A stretch of 26,151 nt of DNA from Clostridia bacterium (GTDB lineage: Bacteria; Bacillota; Clostridia; Oscillospirales; Acutalibacteraceae), in contig JAGBSR010000052.1 in assembly GCA_017631745.1 (NCBI GenBank), positions 1 to 26,151 of the forward strand, read 5' to 3'. The notes beneath the pieces were generated by a model that was given only the letters and a program-made list of their open reading frames with translations, was not told the origin of the DNA and ran no database searches. Positions within the stretch are counted from its first letter, which is position 1. Every line of letters starts with the position of its first letter. Both the position numbers and the translations under genes were made by a program. Below, one piece after another: positions 14,737-22,246 of this stretch.

Positions 14737-15918
14737 ATGGCAAGATTTCTTTTCACATCCGAATCAGTAACAGAAGGTCATCCCGATAAAATCTGTGACC
14801 AGATTTCAGACGCGGTTCTCGACGATATTTATGCTCACGACCCCCAGGCTCGTGTTGCTTGCGAAACAACAGTAACAACAGGTCAGATTCTTGTTATGGG
14901 TGAAATAAGCTCGACATATAAGCCTGATGTAGCTAAGATTGCAAGAAAGGTAGTTTGCGACATCGGTTACGATGACGGTGCTAAGGGCTTTGACGGCAAC
15001 GCTTGTGCAGTGCTTGTTGCTCTTGACGAGCAGTCACCTGACATCGCTATGGGTGTTGATAAATCACTCGAGCTCAAAGACGGCGAAGACGATATCTACA
15101 ACCTCCATGGCGCAGGCGACCAGGGTATGATGTTCGGCTTTGCTTGTGACGAAACTCCCGAGCTTATGCCTCTTCCCATCTCTCTTGCACACAAGCTTTC
15201 AAAGAAGCTTACAGAAGTACGCAAAAACGGCACACTCGCATATCTCAGAGCAGACGGTAAGAGCCAGGTAACAGTACAGTACGACGAAAACGGTAAGCCC
15301 GAAAGCGTAACTGCAGTAGTTGTATCATCACAGCACAGCGCAGATGTAGAGCTTGCTCAGATAAGAGAAGATATCAAGAAGTATGTAATTGAGCCCGTTA
15401 TCCCTGCTGAATTTATGACAGCAGACACAAAGATTTTCGTTAACCCCACAGGCCGTTTCGTAACAGGCGGTCCTCAGGGCGACAGCGGTCTTACAGGCAG
15501 AAAGATTATTGTTGATACCTACGGCGGTTACTCACGCCACGGCGGCGGTGCCTTCTCAGGTAAGGACCCCACAAAGGTAGATAGAAGTGCCGCTTATGCT
15601 GCAAGATATGTTGCTAAGAATATCGTTGCTGCAGATCTTGCTTCAAAGTGCGAGGTTCAGCTTGCATATGCTATCGGTGTTGCTAAGCCCGTATCAGTTA
15701 TGGTTGATACTTTCGGCACAGGCACAATCAGCGACGACAAGATCAGCGAAATCGTAAACAAGGTGTTTGACCTTCGTCCTGCTGCTATTATTGACACTCT
15801 CAAGCTCAGAGCTCCCATTTACCGTCAGCTTGCTGCTTACGGTCACGTGGGCAGAGAAGACCTTGATGTTCAGTGGGAAAAGACTGACAAGGTTGACGCT
15901 ATCAAGGCACTTGTATAA
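14737..15918 (+). CDS. metK: S-adenosylmethionine synthetase
   Basis: 393 residues, the normal length. It makes SAM from methionine and ATP in the cytoplasm, as a homotetramer in most bacteria. Signatures seen are 'TSESVTEGHPDKICDQISDA' at the N terminus with the ATP-binding His, 'HGAGDQGMMFGFA', and 'GGGAFSGKDPTKVDRSAAY' with the phosphate-binding loop. AAAGGAG lies before the ATG. It is regulated by the upstream SAM-I riboswitch. Codons are strongly biased, as expected for a highly expressed gene. Confidence 0.98.
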   Translation: MARFLFTSESVTEGHPDKICDQISDAVLDDIYAHDPQARVACETTVTTGQILVMGEISSTYKPDVAKIARKVVCDIGYDDGAKGFDGNACAVLVALDEQSPDIAMGVDKSLELKDGEDDIYNLHGAGDQGMMFGFACDETPELMPLPISLAHKLSKKLTEVRKNGTLAYLRADGKSQVTVQYDENGKPESVTAVVVSSQHSADVELAQIREDIKKYVIEPVIPAEFMTADTKIFVNPTGRFVTGGPQGDSGLTGRKIIVDTYGGYSRHGGGAFSGKDPTKVDRSAAYAARYVAKNIVAADLASKCEVQLAYAIGVAKPVSVMVDTFGTGTISDDKISEIVNKVFDLRPAAIIDTLKLRAPIYRQLAAYGHVGREDLDVQWEKTDKVDAIKALV

Positions 15919-15933
15919 TCAAACTGCATCTTT

Positions 15934-15965
15934 AATCCACCCGTACTTTTACGGGTGGATTTTTA
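15934..15965 (+). terminator. Rho-independent terminator after metK
   Basis: ATCCACCCGTA (15935-15945) and TACGGGTGGAT (15950-15960) form a perfect 11 bp stem with a CTTT loop, followed by TTTT. Confidence 0.92.
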
Positions 15966-15985
15966 GCGTGTGCTGACTGGTACAC

Positions 15986-16074
15986 GGCGGCTCCGCTGCC
16001 GAACGCAGTTCGGCGCGAGGATGCCCCAAGGGCATCCTCGGCCCACACCTTGCGGGTGCGGGCGCGGAGCCGCC
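15986..16074. repeat. GC-rich cloverleaf-like palindromic element
   Basis: A perfect 11 bp closing stem (GGCGGCTCCGC 15986-15996 with GCGGAGCCGCC 16064-16074) encloses three back-to-back hairpins: 7 bp at 15998-16014 with a 3-base loop, a perfect 11 bp at 16016-16040 with a 3-base loop, and an 8 bp interrupted stem at 16041-16063 (GCCC/GGGC and CACC/GGTG, one A-C mismatch). Almost every base is paired. The element is about 76% GC (68 of 89) in a window that is clearly AT-richer. It has no open reading frame of note and no tRNA features such as an anticodon arm or T-loop motif. It lies after the metK terminator. A dispersed palindromic repeat or a structured RNA are the likeliest readings. Confidence 0.75.
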
Positions 16075-16123
16075 TCACCGCTCATCTTCCCTTTACCAAA
16101 TAATTACAAAAATGTAAGATTCA

Positions 16124-16152
16124 TTGACTTCATATAGAAAATAATTTATAAT
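16124..16152 (+). promoter_or_regulatory. Sigma-A promoter of the fibronectin-III surface protein
   Basis: TTGACT (16124-16129) and TATAAT (16147-16152) are separated by 17 bp. AGGAGG follows before the ATG at 16183. Confidence 0.8.
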
Positions 16153-16182
16153 TAAATTAACTGTTAATCAGGAGGATTTTTT

Positions 16183-17868
16183 ATGAAGAAAATTACGAAG
16201 CTTTTGTCATTACTGCTTGCTTGCGTTATAGCTTTCAGTACTGTTTCAATGGCTGCAGAAAATGTCGCAGAAGAAACAACTGCTACTCAGGAGGAAGCAA
16301 CAACTCGGGTTGAAGAGACTACAACTCAGGCTGAAGAAACAACAACTGCTCAGGAGGAAACCACCAAGGTTGAAGAACCTGAAACAACCGTTCCCGAAGA
16401 GGAGACTACTGCGGATCCCGAGGAAGAAACTACAACCACACCCGAAGAAGAAACGACAGAGAAGGCAGAGATAGCTTTACCGAAAGTCCCCGAAAGATTT
16501 GATGCCGATTATTGGTACGATTCAAAAATTCTCTTTTCATGGAGTAGTGTAGAAGAAGCAGACGGATACGCTCTTTATCAGAAAATGAAGGGTGACTGGG
16601 TGTTGATAGCTGAGCCTGAATCAAGCACATTTAATATGGGCGGTTTCATTTTTAACAGCATATACGATTTTGCTATGAAATCTTATATTGAAGTTGACGG
16701 TGTAAAGTATTATTCAGAAGATCAGGTAGAATGCTCCGTAAAGACAAGTCCGTATATCGGACAGCTCATGCCCAGACTTGAAAGCACAAAAGAGGGTATG
16801 AGGGTATATTGGTATGTGGCTGACGGCTTGTCAGGATGCCGCGTATACATAGAAAAAAACAATAAATGGGTTAAGCTCGCATCGGTTCCGACCAACGGCG
16901 AAGAAATACAGGAATATATTTATAAAGATGTAAAGGTTGGAGAATCATACACCTTTGCAATTAAACCTTATGCAAAAGGTACGGAAGGAACCGTATTCGG
17001 TATGCTTCTTGATGTTACGGGTACCCATAAGGATTTCACCAAAGCCGAGATAAAATCAAAGTCTGCTACCAGCTCATCGGTAACTCTTAAGTGGGGTGCC
17101 ATTGACGGCGCAAGCGGTTACAGAGTATATGTTTATAAAGACGGCAAGTGGAAGTATTATACGGGCATCAAGACTGAAACTTACACTGTAAAAGACCTTA
17201 AGGATGCAACAAAGTATAAGTTTAAAATAAGAGCATACTTCAAAGGCAGCGGTAAAACAACATGGGGCGCTTACAGTGATGAGGTAAGCGTTACAACTAA
17301 GGGTAAGACAGTTAAAGCAAGCAGAATAAGCAAGCTCAAGAAATACTTCACCGACGGTGATTGGAGCGTTAAAATTACAGGTCTTGATGATGGTGTTTAC
17401 GGCAAGCTCGATTACACTTTTGCTGTAAAAGGTCAAAAGATTTTTGCAAGATATGATTATAAAAACAACAAAAATATAAGAGATTTCGAATATCTTATTG
17501 ATTTTAAAACAGAAACCGTCAATGTTATATTTGACGACAATAAAACCTATGTTGTTTTAAAGGAAGAAGAGGCAGAGGCTGCAGCATACAGTATTGTAAT
17601 GATGGGTGCAATTCTTGATATGTCCTCAGCAAAAGGAGTTACAGCAAAAACCACCACATATTCGGGCAAGAGAGCTGTTGCTGAAATTTACACTGATAAA
17701 GATCTCGAAACCAAGAAAACCTACTATTTTGTAAATGATAAAATCAAAGCTCTGAAACTCACCTATGCAGACGGAAGTACAGAGACCTTCAAGATAAGCA
17801 AAATCAATGATACGCCGTCTTCGTCAGTGTTTAAAATTCCTTCAGGCTACAAAAGAGCTTTCTTCTAA
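16183..17868 (+). CDS. Exported protein with Glu/Thr-rich linker and fibronectin type III repeats
   Basis: 561 residues. A signal peptide (cleavage near 'SMA-AEN', about residue 24) is followed by a low-complexity Glu/Thr linker (about 25-98) built of degenerate E-E-T-T units. Three fibronectin type III-like repeats follow (about 103-195, 196-290 and 291-378). The third is clearest: 'SSSVTLKWGAIDGASGYRVY' then 'YTVKDLKDATKYKFKIRAY'. A C-terminal domain of about 180 residues has long beta strands ('KIFARYDYKNNK', 'KTYYFVNDKIKALKLTYADG', 'SVFKIPSGYK'), reminiscent of LolA-like lipid- or ligand-binding folds. There is no LPxTG motif, so cell attachment, if any, is by another route. The role is unknown, possibly surface binding. 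Confidence 0.8.
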   Translation: MKKITKLLSLLLACVIAFSTVSMAAENVAEETTATQEEATTRVEETTTQAEETTTAQEETTKVEEPETTVPEEETTADPEEETTTTPEEETTEKAEIALPKVPERFDADYWYDSKILFSWSSVEEADGYALYQKMKGDWVLIAEPESSTFNMGGFIFNSIYDFAMKSYIEVDGVKYYSEDQVECSVKTSPYIGQLMPRLESTKEGMRVYWYVADGLSGCRVYIEKNNKWVKLASVPTNGEEIQEYIYKDVKVGESYTFAIKPYAKGTEGTVFGMLLDVTGTHKDFTKAEIKSKSATSSSVTLKWGAIDGASGYRVYVYKDGKWKYYTGIKTETYTVKDLKDATKYKFKIRAYFKGSGKTTWGAYSDEVSVTTKGKTVKASRISKLKKYFTDGDWSVKITGLDDGVYGKLDYTFAVKGQKIFARYDYKNNKNIRDFEYLIDFKTETVNVIFDDNKTYVVLKEEEAEAAAYSIVMMGAILDMSSAKGVTAKTTTYSGKRAVAEIYTDKDLETKKTYYFVNDKIKALKLTYADGSTETFKISKINDTPSSSVFKIPSGYKRAFF

Positions 17869-17875
17869 TAAAATC

Positions 17876-17910
17876 AAGCGCCGTACTCTGAAAGAGTACG
17901 GCGCTTTAAT
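17876..17910 (+). terminator. Rho-independent terminator after the FN3 gene
   Basis: AAGCGCCGTACTC (17876-17888) and GAGTACGGCGCTT (17894-17906) form a perfect 13 bp stem with a 5-base loop. The T tract is short (TTTAAT). Confidence 0.8.
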
Positions 17911-17984
17911 CCCGTTAAGGGTATTGTCTTTTCAGGACAGAAGTGATAAACTGTATTTATAATAATTCAGTTAGGGGATAGGTT

Positions 17985-18029
17985 ATGAAAAAAGCATTAT
18001 CATTTATTCTTGTTACAGTTTTAATGTGA
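17985..18029 (+). pseudogene. 14-codon remnant of an exported-protein gene (signal peptide only)
   Basis: ATG at 17985 follows AGGGGATAGG and encodes 'MKKALSFILVTVLM' then TGA. This is the n-region and most of the hydrophobic core of a signal peptide, with no mature protein. A possible promoter precedes it (AGGACA 17934-17939, TATAAT 17958-17963). The bases after the stop show no continuation in another frame, and the esterase gene's own leader follows. It is most simply a deletion relic. A deliberate tiny hydrophobic peptide cannot be ruled out. Confidence 0.45.
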
Positions 18030-18101
18030 AATTTTAATAATTTATAATGGACGTATTCCTTCTTTATGTAGTAAAATAAAACATAAAGGAGGATTTTTAT
18101 T

Positions 18102-19136
18102 ATGAAGAAAACAATAACAACAATTTTTATTGCACTTTTGATTTTTGGCTTTGTATTTTCGGCATCTGCTAAAATTTATACCACACACGAGGCTAACGAG
18201 AAGTTGTCAGAGTTTATTTATGGTGAAAGCTCTGAGATTAACGGTGCGATTATCGATTACTACTATTTTTCACCGGTAAAAGAAAATGACAGAACAAAAT
18301 ATCCTCTTGTTATATGGTTTCACGGTATGGGTGACGGCAAAAGCCCCGGTGCCCAGCTGACTGCTTCAAATATAGCCGCATGGGCAACAGAGGATTATCA
18401 GAGACGTTTTACAGGAACGGGTGGTGCTTTTATCATAGCTCCTCGTTCTGCAGAAGGCCAGGCAGTATGGAACGATTCATTGATTTACATAGTAAGAGCG
18501 ACAATCGATGAATTCATAGCAAATAACCGCGATAATATTGATATCAGCCGTATCTATGTAGGCGGTTACTCGATGGGCGGTAAAATGACACTTAAAATGC
18601 TTTCTGCATATCCTGAAATGTTCGCTGCGGGATTTCCAATCTGTCCTGCGTGGGTGCCCGGTGAAGAAGTAACTGCTTGTTTTAAAGAAGTGCCGATTTG
18701 GCTTACAAGCGGAGCCCAGGACCCTCTTGTAAACTATTTTGCTTTTGCTTCAACTACCTGGAACAATATTATTTCACAGAGCAATGTTGCTGAAATCAGC
18801 AGATTTTCAACTCTTACATCTACACTTTATCCTGATGGCAATCGTGCCTACAGTGCACACCTTTCCTGGTTCAGTGTCAACAACGATATGTTCTCAAGTG
18901 ACAACGGCGATTATCCGAAAATGAAAACAGTCAACGGCAACGGTGAAAAGGTTATATTGCAATATCCTGAGGGCATGATTTCCTGGTTATCAGGCTTTGA
19001 GAGTGATTATGACGGCTCACCTGCAACCGATGGCGGCAACAAGCAGGCATATACAGGCTTTGCGCTTTCTTTTTTCGGATTTATAAAGGCATTTTTCCAA
19101 AATCTTGCCGGCTACATTAAGCTTCTTTTTATCTGA
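18102..19136 (+). CDS. Exported alpha/beta hydrolase (esterase, PHB-depolymerase/feruloyl-esterase-like)
   Basis: 344 residues. A signal peptide (cleavage near 'ASA-KIY', residue 23) precedes an alpha/beta hydrolase domain. The oxyanion segment is 'LVIWFHGMGDGK', the nucleophile is Ser157 in 'VGGYSMGGKM', and likely triad partners are Asp207 in 'TSGAQDPLV' and His253 in 'YSAHLSW'. The spacing fits the esterase D/PHB-depolymerase-like secreted esterases of gut clostridia, which often act on ester-linked plant or microbial polymers. The substrate here is unknown. The C-terminal 25 residues form a hydrophobic tail ('FFGFIKAFFQNLAGYIKLLF') with a F-I-K-A-F-F core shared with the exported hydrolase at 11912. 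AAAGGAGG precedes the ATG. Confidence 0.85.
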   Translation: MKKTITTIFIALLIFGFVFSASAKIYTTHEANEKLSEFIYGESSEINGAIIDYYYFSPVKENDRTKYPLVIWFHGMGDGKSPGAQLTASNIAAWATEDYQRRFTGTGGAFIIAPRSAEGQAVWNDSLIYIVRATIDEFIANNRDNIDISRIYVGGYSMGGKMTLKMLSAYPEMFAAGFPICPAWVPGEEVTACFKEVPIWLTSGAQDPLVNYFAFASTTWNNIISQSNVAEISRFSTLTSTLYPDGNRAYSAHLSWFSVNNDMFSSDNGDYPKMKTVNGNGEKVILQYPEGMISWLSGFESDYDGSPATDGGNKQAYTGFALSFFGFIKAFFQNLAGYIKLLFI

Positions 19137-19152
19137 TAATATACATAAAAAT

Positions 19153-19191
19153 GACCCGCGTTCATTGGTGTGAACGCAGGTCTGATTTTTT
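19153..19191. terminator. Bidirectional rho-independent terminator
   Basis: A 12-base stem (19153-19164 with 19171-19182, one C-A mismatch) has a 6-base loop. T-rich tails lie on both strands, serving the esterase from the left and the EEP lipoprotein from the right. Confidence 0.85.
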
Positions 19192-20102
19192 TATAAGCGA
19201 ATATCAGCGACGATGGGGTAGTGGTCTGAGGGATATATGCCCTGAACTGTGTCGCGGATGATTTTGTAGGTGTCAACCTTAAGCTCTTTTGAAGTAAAGA
19301 TAAAGTCGATAGCACCGGGACCTTTATGACTCTCTTCTGCTTTGTTGCCGTAGCTTGTAAATGTACGGCCGTCATCACTGTTTTCAGCAACCTTTTTAGT
19401 GTCATTAAAGCTTTCCTGAGCAACAGCATAAACCTGACTGTCTTCGTAAGCGTTGAAGTCGCCGGTCATAATAATCGGTGAACCGTTGGCAACCTTGTTG
19501 ACACAATCGATAAGTACCTTCATCTGTGACTCTCTTGTGGTCTCAAGCACATGGTCGAGATGAGTGTTGATGTGAGTGTAGCGGCTGCCGGTTTCTTTGT
19601 CTTCGAGAAGAGCCCAGGAGGCTATTCTGTAGCAGGAACTGTCGAAGCTCTTTGTCCATCTCTTTTCGGGTGTTTCGCTGAGCCAGAAGGTGCCGCTGTC
19701 GATGAGGTTATACTTGTCTTTGAGATAGTAGATACTGCTGTATTCTGTAAAGGGACCGTAGTAGTCTCTTGCGGCGCCTACACAGGCATATTCATTAAGG
19801 TTAAAGGCGAATATTCTCTTCCAGCGCGGTGTGCATTCCTGAACACCGAAGGAGTCGGGCGCATACTGTCTGATGACCTCAACGGCAACCTTGCTGCGGT
19901 TGGTGATAGTCTGTTCACCGTCGTTTGCACAGCGCACATTGAAGGACATTACACGGGTGGCCTCATCGCTTTTTTCGGGCACATTCTGCATAATAATTTC
20001 ATCAAATTTAACAGCACCGATCTGAGTGTAAATTCCGTAGGCGGCACAGCCTGCAAGTGCGAGGCAGACTATTACGCCGATAACAATTTTAAGCTTTTTC
20101 AT
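19191..20102 (-). CDS. Endonuclease/exonuclease/phosphatase (EEP) family lipoprotein
   Basis: 303 residues from the ATG at 20102, which has AAAGGAGA upstream. A longer reading to 20144 starts before the ribosome binding site and is rejected. The N terminus is a lipoprotein-like signal, with 'LALAGC' as lipobox and Cys19, although a plain membrane anchor is possible. The EEP fold motifs are 'VMSFNVRCAND', 'DSFGVQECTPRW', 'YTHINTHLDHVLE', 'IIMTGDFNA', 'AIDFIF' and 'SDHYPIVAD', which supply the metal-binding Asn, Glu, Asp and the catalytic His. The family includes nucleases, sphingomyelinases and inositol-phosphate phosphatases. An extracellular phosphodiesterase or phosphatase is likely, the substrate is open. 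Confidence 0.88.
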   Translation of the reverse strand: MKKLKIVIGVIVCLALAGCAAYGIYTQIGAVKFDEIIMQNVPEKSDEATRVMSFNVRCANDGEQTITNRSKVAVEVIRQYAPDSFGVQECTPRWKRIFAFNLNEYACVGAARDYYGPFTEYSSIYYLKDKYNLIDSGTFWLSETPEKRWTKSFDSSCYRIASWALLEDKETGSRYTHINTHLDHVLETTRESQMKVLIDCVNKVANGSPIIMTGDFNAYEDSQVYAVAQESFNDTKKVAENSDDGRTFTSYGNKAEESHKGPGAIDFIFTSKELKVDTYKIIRDTVQGIYPSDHYPIVADIRL

Positions 20103-20186
20103 AATAAGTCTCCTTTGGGTGTTTTTATAATAACAGTTTAACATTTTTTATCTTAAAATGCAATATCTCTTTTGTACTCTGCCGAA

Positions 20187-20224
20187 ACATAATAAAACAA
20201 AGACGGCTTTTTGCCGTCTTTGTT
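20187..20224 (-). terminator. Rho-independent terminator after the GPH transporter
   Basis: AACAAAGACGGC (20196-20207) and GCCGTCTTTGTT (20213-20224) form a perfect 12 bp stem with a 5-base loop. On the minus strand it is followed by TTTTATTATG. Confidence 0.88.
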
Positions 20225-20238
20225 CAGGTTTAATTCAA

Positions 20239-21783
20239 TTAGTCGTGAAGCTGATTGACTTCATCCAGACTCTTTTGTCTGCGCTCTTCAAGAGACTTGA
20301 CAATTTTCTTATGCTCCTTACCTGAAAGCTTGTAGAAGAACATAGGAATAATTGAGGTGAATGAGAAAAGACCGGGTAAGAGTGCGAAGAGATAAAGCAG
20401 ACTCTTTTTAGCTTCAATAGGCATAAGCTCGGGGGTATCAGCAAACTGCTTGTAGCCAACAGCTATAAGTAAAAGGTTAGTGAAATAGGTTGTGCAGTTT
20501 GTGAGAATTCTCGACAGGGTACCCTTAACGGCACTGACGGTTGCCTCATTTCTTTCGCCAAAGCTGTATTCACCGTAGTCATATGCCGCCATCTGTATAA
20601 GTCCGGGAACGATGTTGTAGAAGCCGGTTGTGAGACCGTGAAGTGCGTACCAGAAAACAACATTGATGAAAATCTGCTGAGGTGTATGCTCTTCGTAGGG
20701 GAAGATTGACAGGAACATAGCAATATAGCAGAAGCCTGTACCGAGCTTCATAGCGATATAAAGAATTTTGTCGTCAACCCATTTGCGGATAATAGGAGCA
20801 AGGAAGAGTGAGATACCTGTTGTTACAAATGAAGCGAGAGATGCAAAAGACATCAGAGCTGCATAGTTACCGTCATTATATGTATAGGTGAACTCAAGGA
20901 ATGTATCTCTGAAGAAGGTGATTTCAAACTGCTCTGTACTGAAGCAGGCGATAAACGCATAGGTCATACAGCCGTAGCCGATGCCGAAGCCGTGACCGAG
21001 AATTTCTGAAATCATATAAATCATAAGAGGCTTATTCTTGATAATTGTCTTATATACCTCTTTGAGCTTCGGTACTTCTTCTACAGGAGGATCTGTGATA
21101 CGCTCTTTGGTTTCGATGATATTCCAGATTGAGAAGGGAATAGCCAGAAGAGTTACAACGCTGTAGCCCCAGAAATATCTCTGTGCATCTGACATATTGG
21201 GAAGAAGGAAGGGGAGGAATGCAGCAATATATGTACCTGTTGAGCCGATAGCTGAGCCGAGGATACTGTCGATTGATGCGATATAACCTCTTTCCAGATT
21301 GTTGGTGGTTCTTCTTGCATTAAGTGCAGTAAGAGCCGCATTATAGAAGGTGCTGAAAGCATCGTTGAGGAAGTAAAGCAGCACAAGATATGCAACCTTT
21401 AATGTGTCGCCTGCCTGCGGGAAAAAGTCTTTGATCGGCAGAGTCTGAAGAATAAGCACAAGATTGCAGGGGATGAGCATAATCATAAGCCAAGGCTTAA
21501 AGCGGCCCCATCTGCCGAAGCTGCGACGGTTTTTGTCAAGGAAGCTTGAAACAATAACGTCGTTTGCAATATCCCAGAAGCCGAGAATAAATACAATGGT
21601 ACTATAGGTAGCGAAAGCACCTTCGCTGAGACCTAAGAAAGTTGATGCAACAAGACCACCGAAGAAGCCACTCATAGCAGAGCCGATTCTTGACATTGCA
21701 GAGCTGGCGCTGTATGCAGTATACTCTCTTAAGGTGAGCTTCTCGTTGACATCTGTTGCACGAGAGTTTTTAATAATCTTCAT
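20239..21783 (-). CDS. GPH-family (MelB-like) cation:sugar symporter, MFS superfamily
   Basis: 514 residues with about twelve hydrophobic segments. The early loop 'FWDIANDVIVSSFLDKNRRSFGRWGRFKPWLM' carries the GPH hallmarks: an Asp-x-x-x-Asp cation-site helix, then D-[KR]...G[RK]-[FW]-[RK]-P-W. The family couples Na+ or H+ to uptake of glycosides, pentosides or hexuronides. The substrate cannot be read from sequence, and no glycosidase or regulator gene is adjacent. The C-terminal charged tail is short. GGGGTGA lies before the ATG and a sigma-A promoter lies upstream. Confidence 0.9.
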   Translation of the reverse strand: MKIIKNSRATDVNEKLTLREYTAYSASSAMSRIGSAMSGFFGGLVASTFLGLSEGAFATYSTIVFILGFWDIANDVIVSSFLDKNRRSFGRWGRFKPWLMIMLIPCNLVLILQTLPIKDFFPQAGDTLKVAYLVLLYFLNDAFSTFYNAALTALNARRTTNNLERGYIASIDSILGSAIGSTGTYIAAFLPFLLPNMSDAQRYFWGYSVVTLLAIPFSIWNIIETKERITDPPVEEVPKLKEVYKTIIKNKPLMIYMISEILGHGFGIGYGCMTYAFIACFSTEQFEITFFRDTFLEFTYTYNDGNYAALMSFASLASFVTTGISLFLAPIIRKWVDDKILYIAMKLGTGFCYIAMFLSIFPYEEHTPQQIFINVVFWYALHGLTTGFYNIVPGLIQMAAYDYGEYSFGERNEATVSAVKGTLSRILTNCTTYFTNLLLIAVGYKQFADTPELMPIEAKKSLLYLFALLPGLFSFTSIIPMFFYKLSGKEHKKIVKSLEERRQKSLDEVNQLHD

Positions 21784-21814
21784 AAATTCACCCCAGATAA
21801 GATGTTATATTGAC

Positions 21815-21843
21815 ATTATATAATATAGTTTTAATAAAGTCAA
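21815..21843 (-). promoter_or_regulatory. Sigma-A promoter of the GPH transporter
   Basis: On the minus strand, TTGACT (21838-21843) and TATAAT (21815-21820) are separated by 17 bp, about 30 bases before the ATG. Confidence 0.8.
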
Positions 21844-21852
21844 TTGAATGAA

Positions 21853-21889
21853 ATCAACATATTTACACAATATGTACAGAATTGTTGAT
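21853..21889. promoter_or_regulatory. Nested dyad just upstream of the transporter promoter
   Basis: ATCAACA (21853-21859) and TGTTGAT (21883-21889) form an outer inverted repeat. CATATT (21858-21863) and AATATG (21869-21874) form an inner one. The site lies immediately upstream of the -35 of the transporter promoter, where an activator would bind. Chance is possible in such AT-rich DNA. Confidence 0.35.
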
Positions 21890-21966
21890 GTTTACATTTA
21901 CAGTGGATGCAGTCTTGTCTTTTTCAGGTGAGAATGTCTTCATATAATTATTCATCAGCGTAGCGG

Positions 21967-22035
21967 TTTCATTATTCAATATTCATTAAAAAATCCGTTC
22001 AGTACTTAATGAACAATGAATGATGAATAATGAAA
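21967..22035. repeat. AT-rich imperfect inverted repeat
   Basis: Two 21-base arms (21967-21987 and 22015-22035) pair at 19 of 21 positions around a 27-base centre. The right arm is followed by more units of an ATGAATA-like motif up to about 22045. The gene-free stretch 21784-22089 (306 bases) consists of the transporter promoter, the dyad, this repeat and the tRNA terminator, with no coding potential that I can see. It may be a small palindromic repeat copy or a cruciform-forming spacer. Confidence 0.5.
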
Positions 22036-22051
22036 AATGAATAATACAAAC

Positions 22052-22082
22052 AAAAAAAATCCGCCCACAATTGTGAACGGAT
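22052..22082 (-). terminator. Rho-independent terminator after tRNA-Thr
   Basis: On the minus strand, a stem within 22059-22082 (ATCCG/CGGAT ends, palindromic CACAATTGTG centre, two G-T pairs) is followed by a run of seven T. Confidence 0.85.
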
Positions 22083-22089
22083 TTTTGTT

Positions 22090-22165
22090 TGGAGCTGATA
22101 ACCGGATTTGAACCGGTGACCTCATCCTTACCAAGGATGCACTCTACCGACTGAGCTATATCAGC
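22090..22165 (-). tRNA. tRNA-Thr (anticodon GGT)
   Basis: 76 bases on the minus strand with the 3' CCA encoded (22090-22092). The acceptor stem GCTGATA pairs with TATCAGC, the D arm is GCTC..GAGT, the anticodon stem CATCC/GGATG holds loop TTGGTAA (anticodon GGT, reading ACC and ACT), and the T arm is CCGGTTCAAATCCGG. It has its own consensus promoter and terminator, so it is a single-gene unit. Confidence 0.98.
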
Positions 22166-22186
22166 ATGCTGTCTGACAGCTTTGAT

Positions 22187-22215
22187 ATTATAACCTAAAA
22201 GACGGGCTTTGTCAA
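22187..22215 (-). promoter_or_regulatory. Perfect-consensus sigma-A promoter of tRNA-Thr
   Basis: On the minus strand, TTGACA (22210-22215) and TATAAT (22187-22192) are separated by 17 bp, about 21 bases before the tRNA 5' end. Confidence 0.88.
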
Positions 22216-22246
22216 TATCAATTTGAAAATAATTTCACGGTCTGTT

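Noticed and set aside
15986..16074. Possible tRNA because of the cloverleaf outline
   Set aside because: No anticodon loop, no GTTCRA T-loop, no 7 bp acceptor stem and very short loops, so it is not a tRNA.
19551..20141. 196-codon open frame on the + strand
   Set aside because: It is antisense to the EEP lipoprotein gene, which carries all family motifs.
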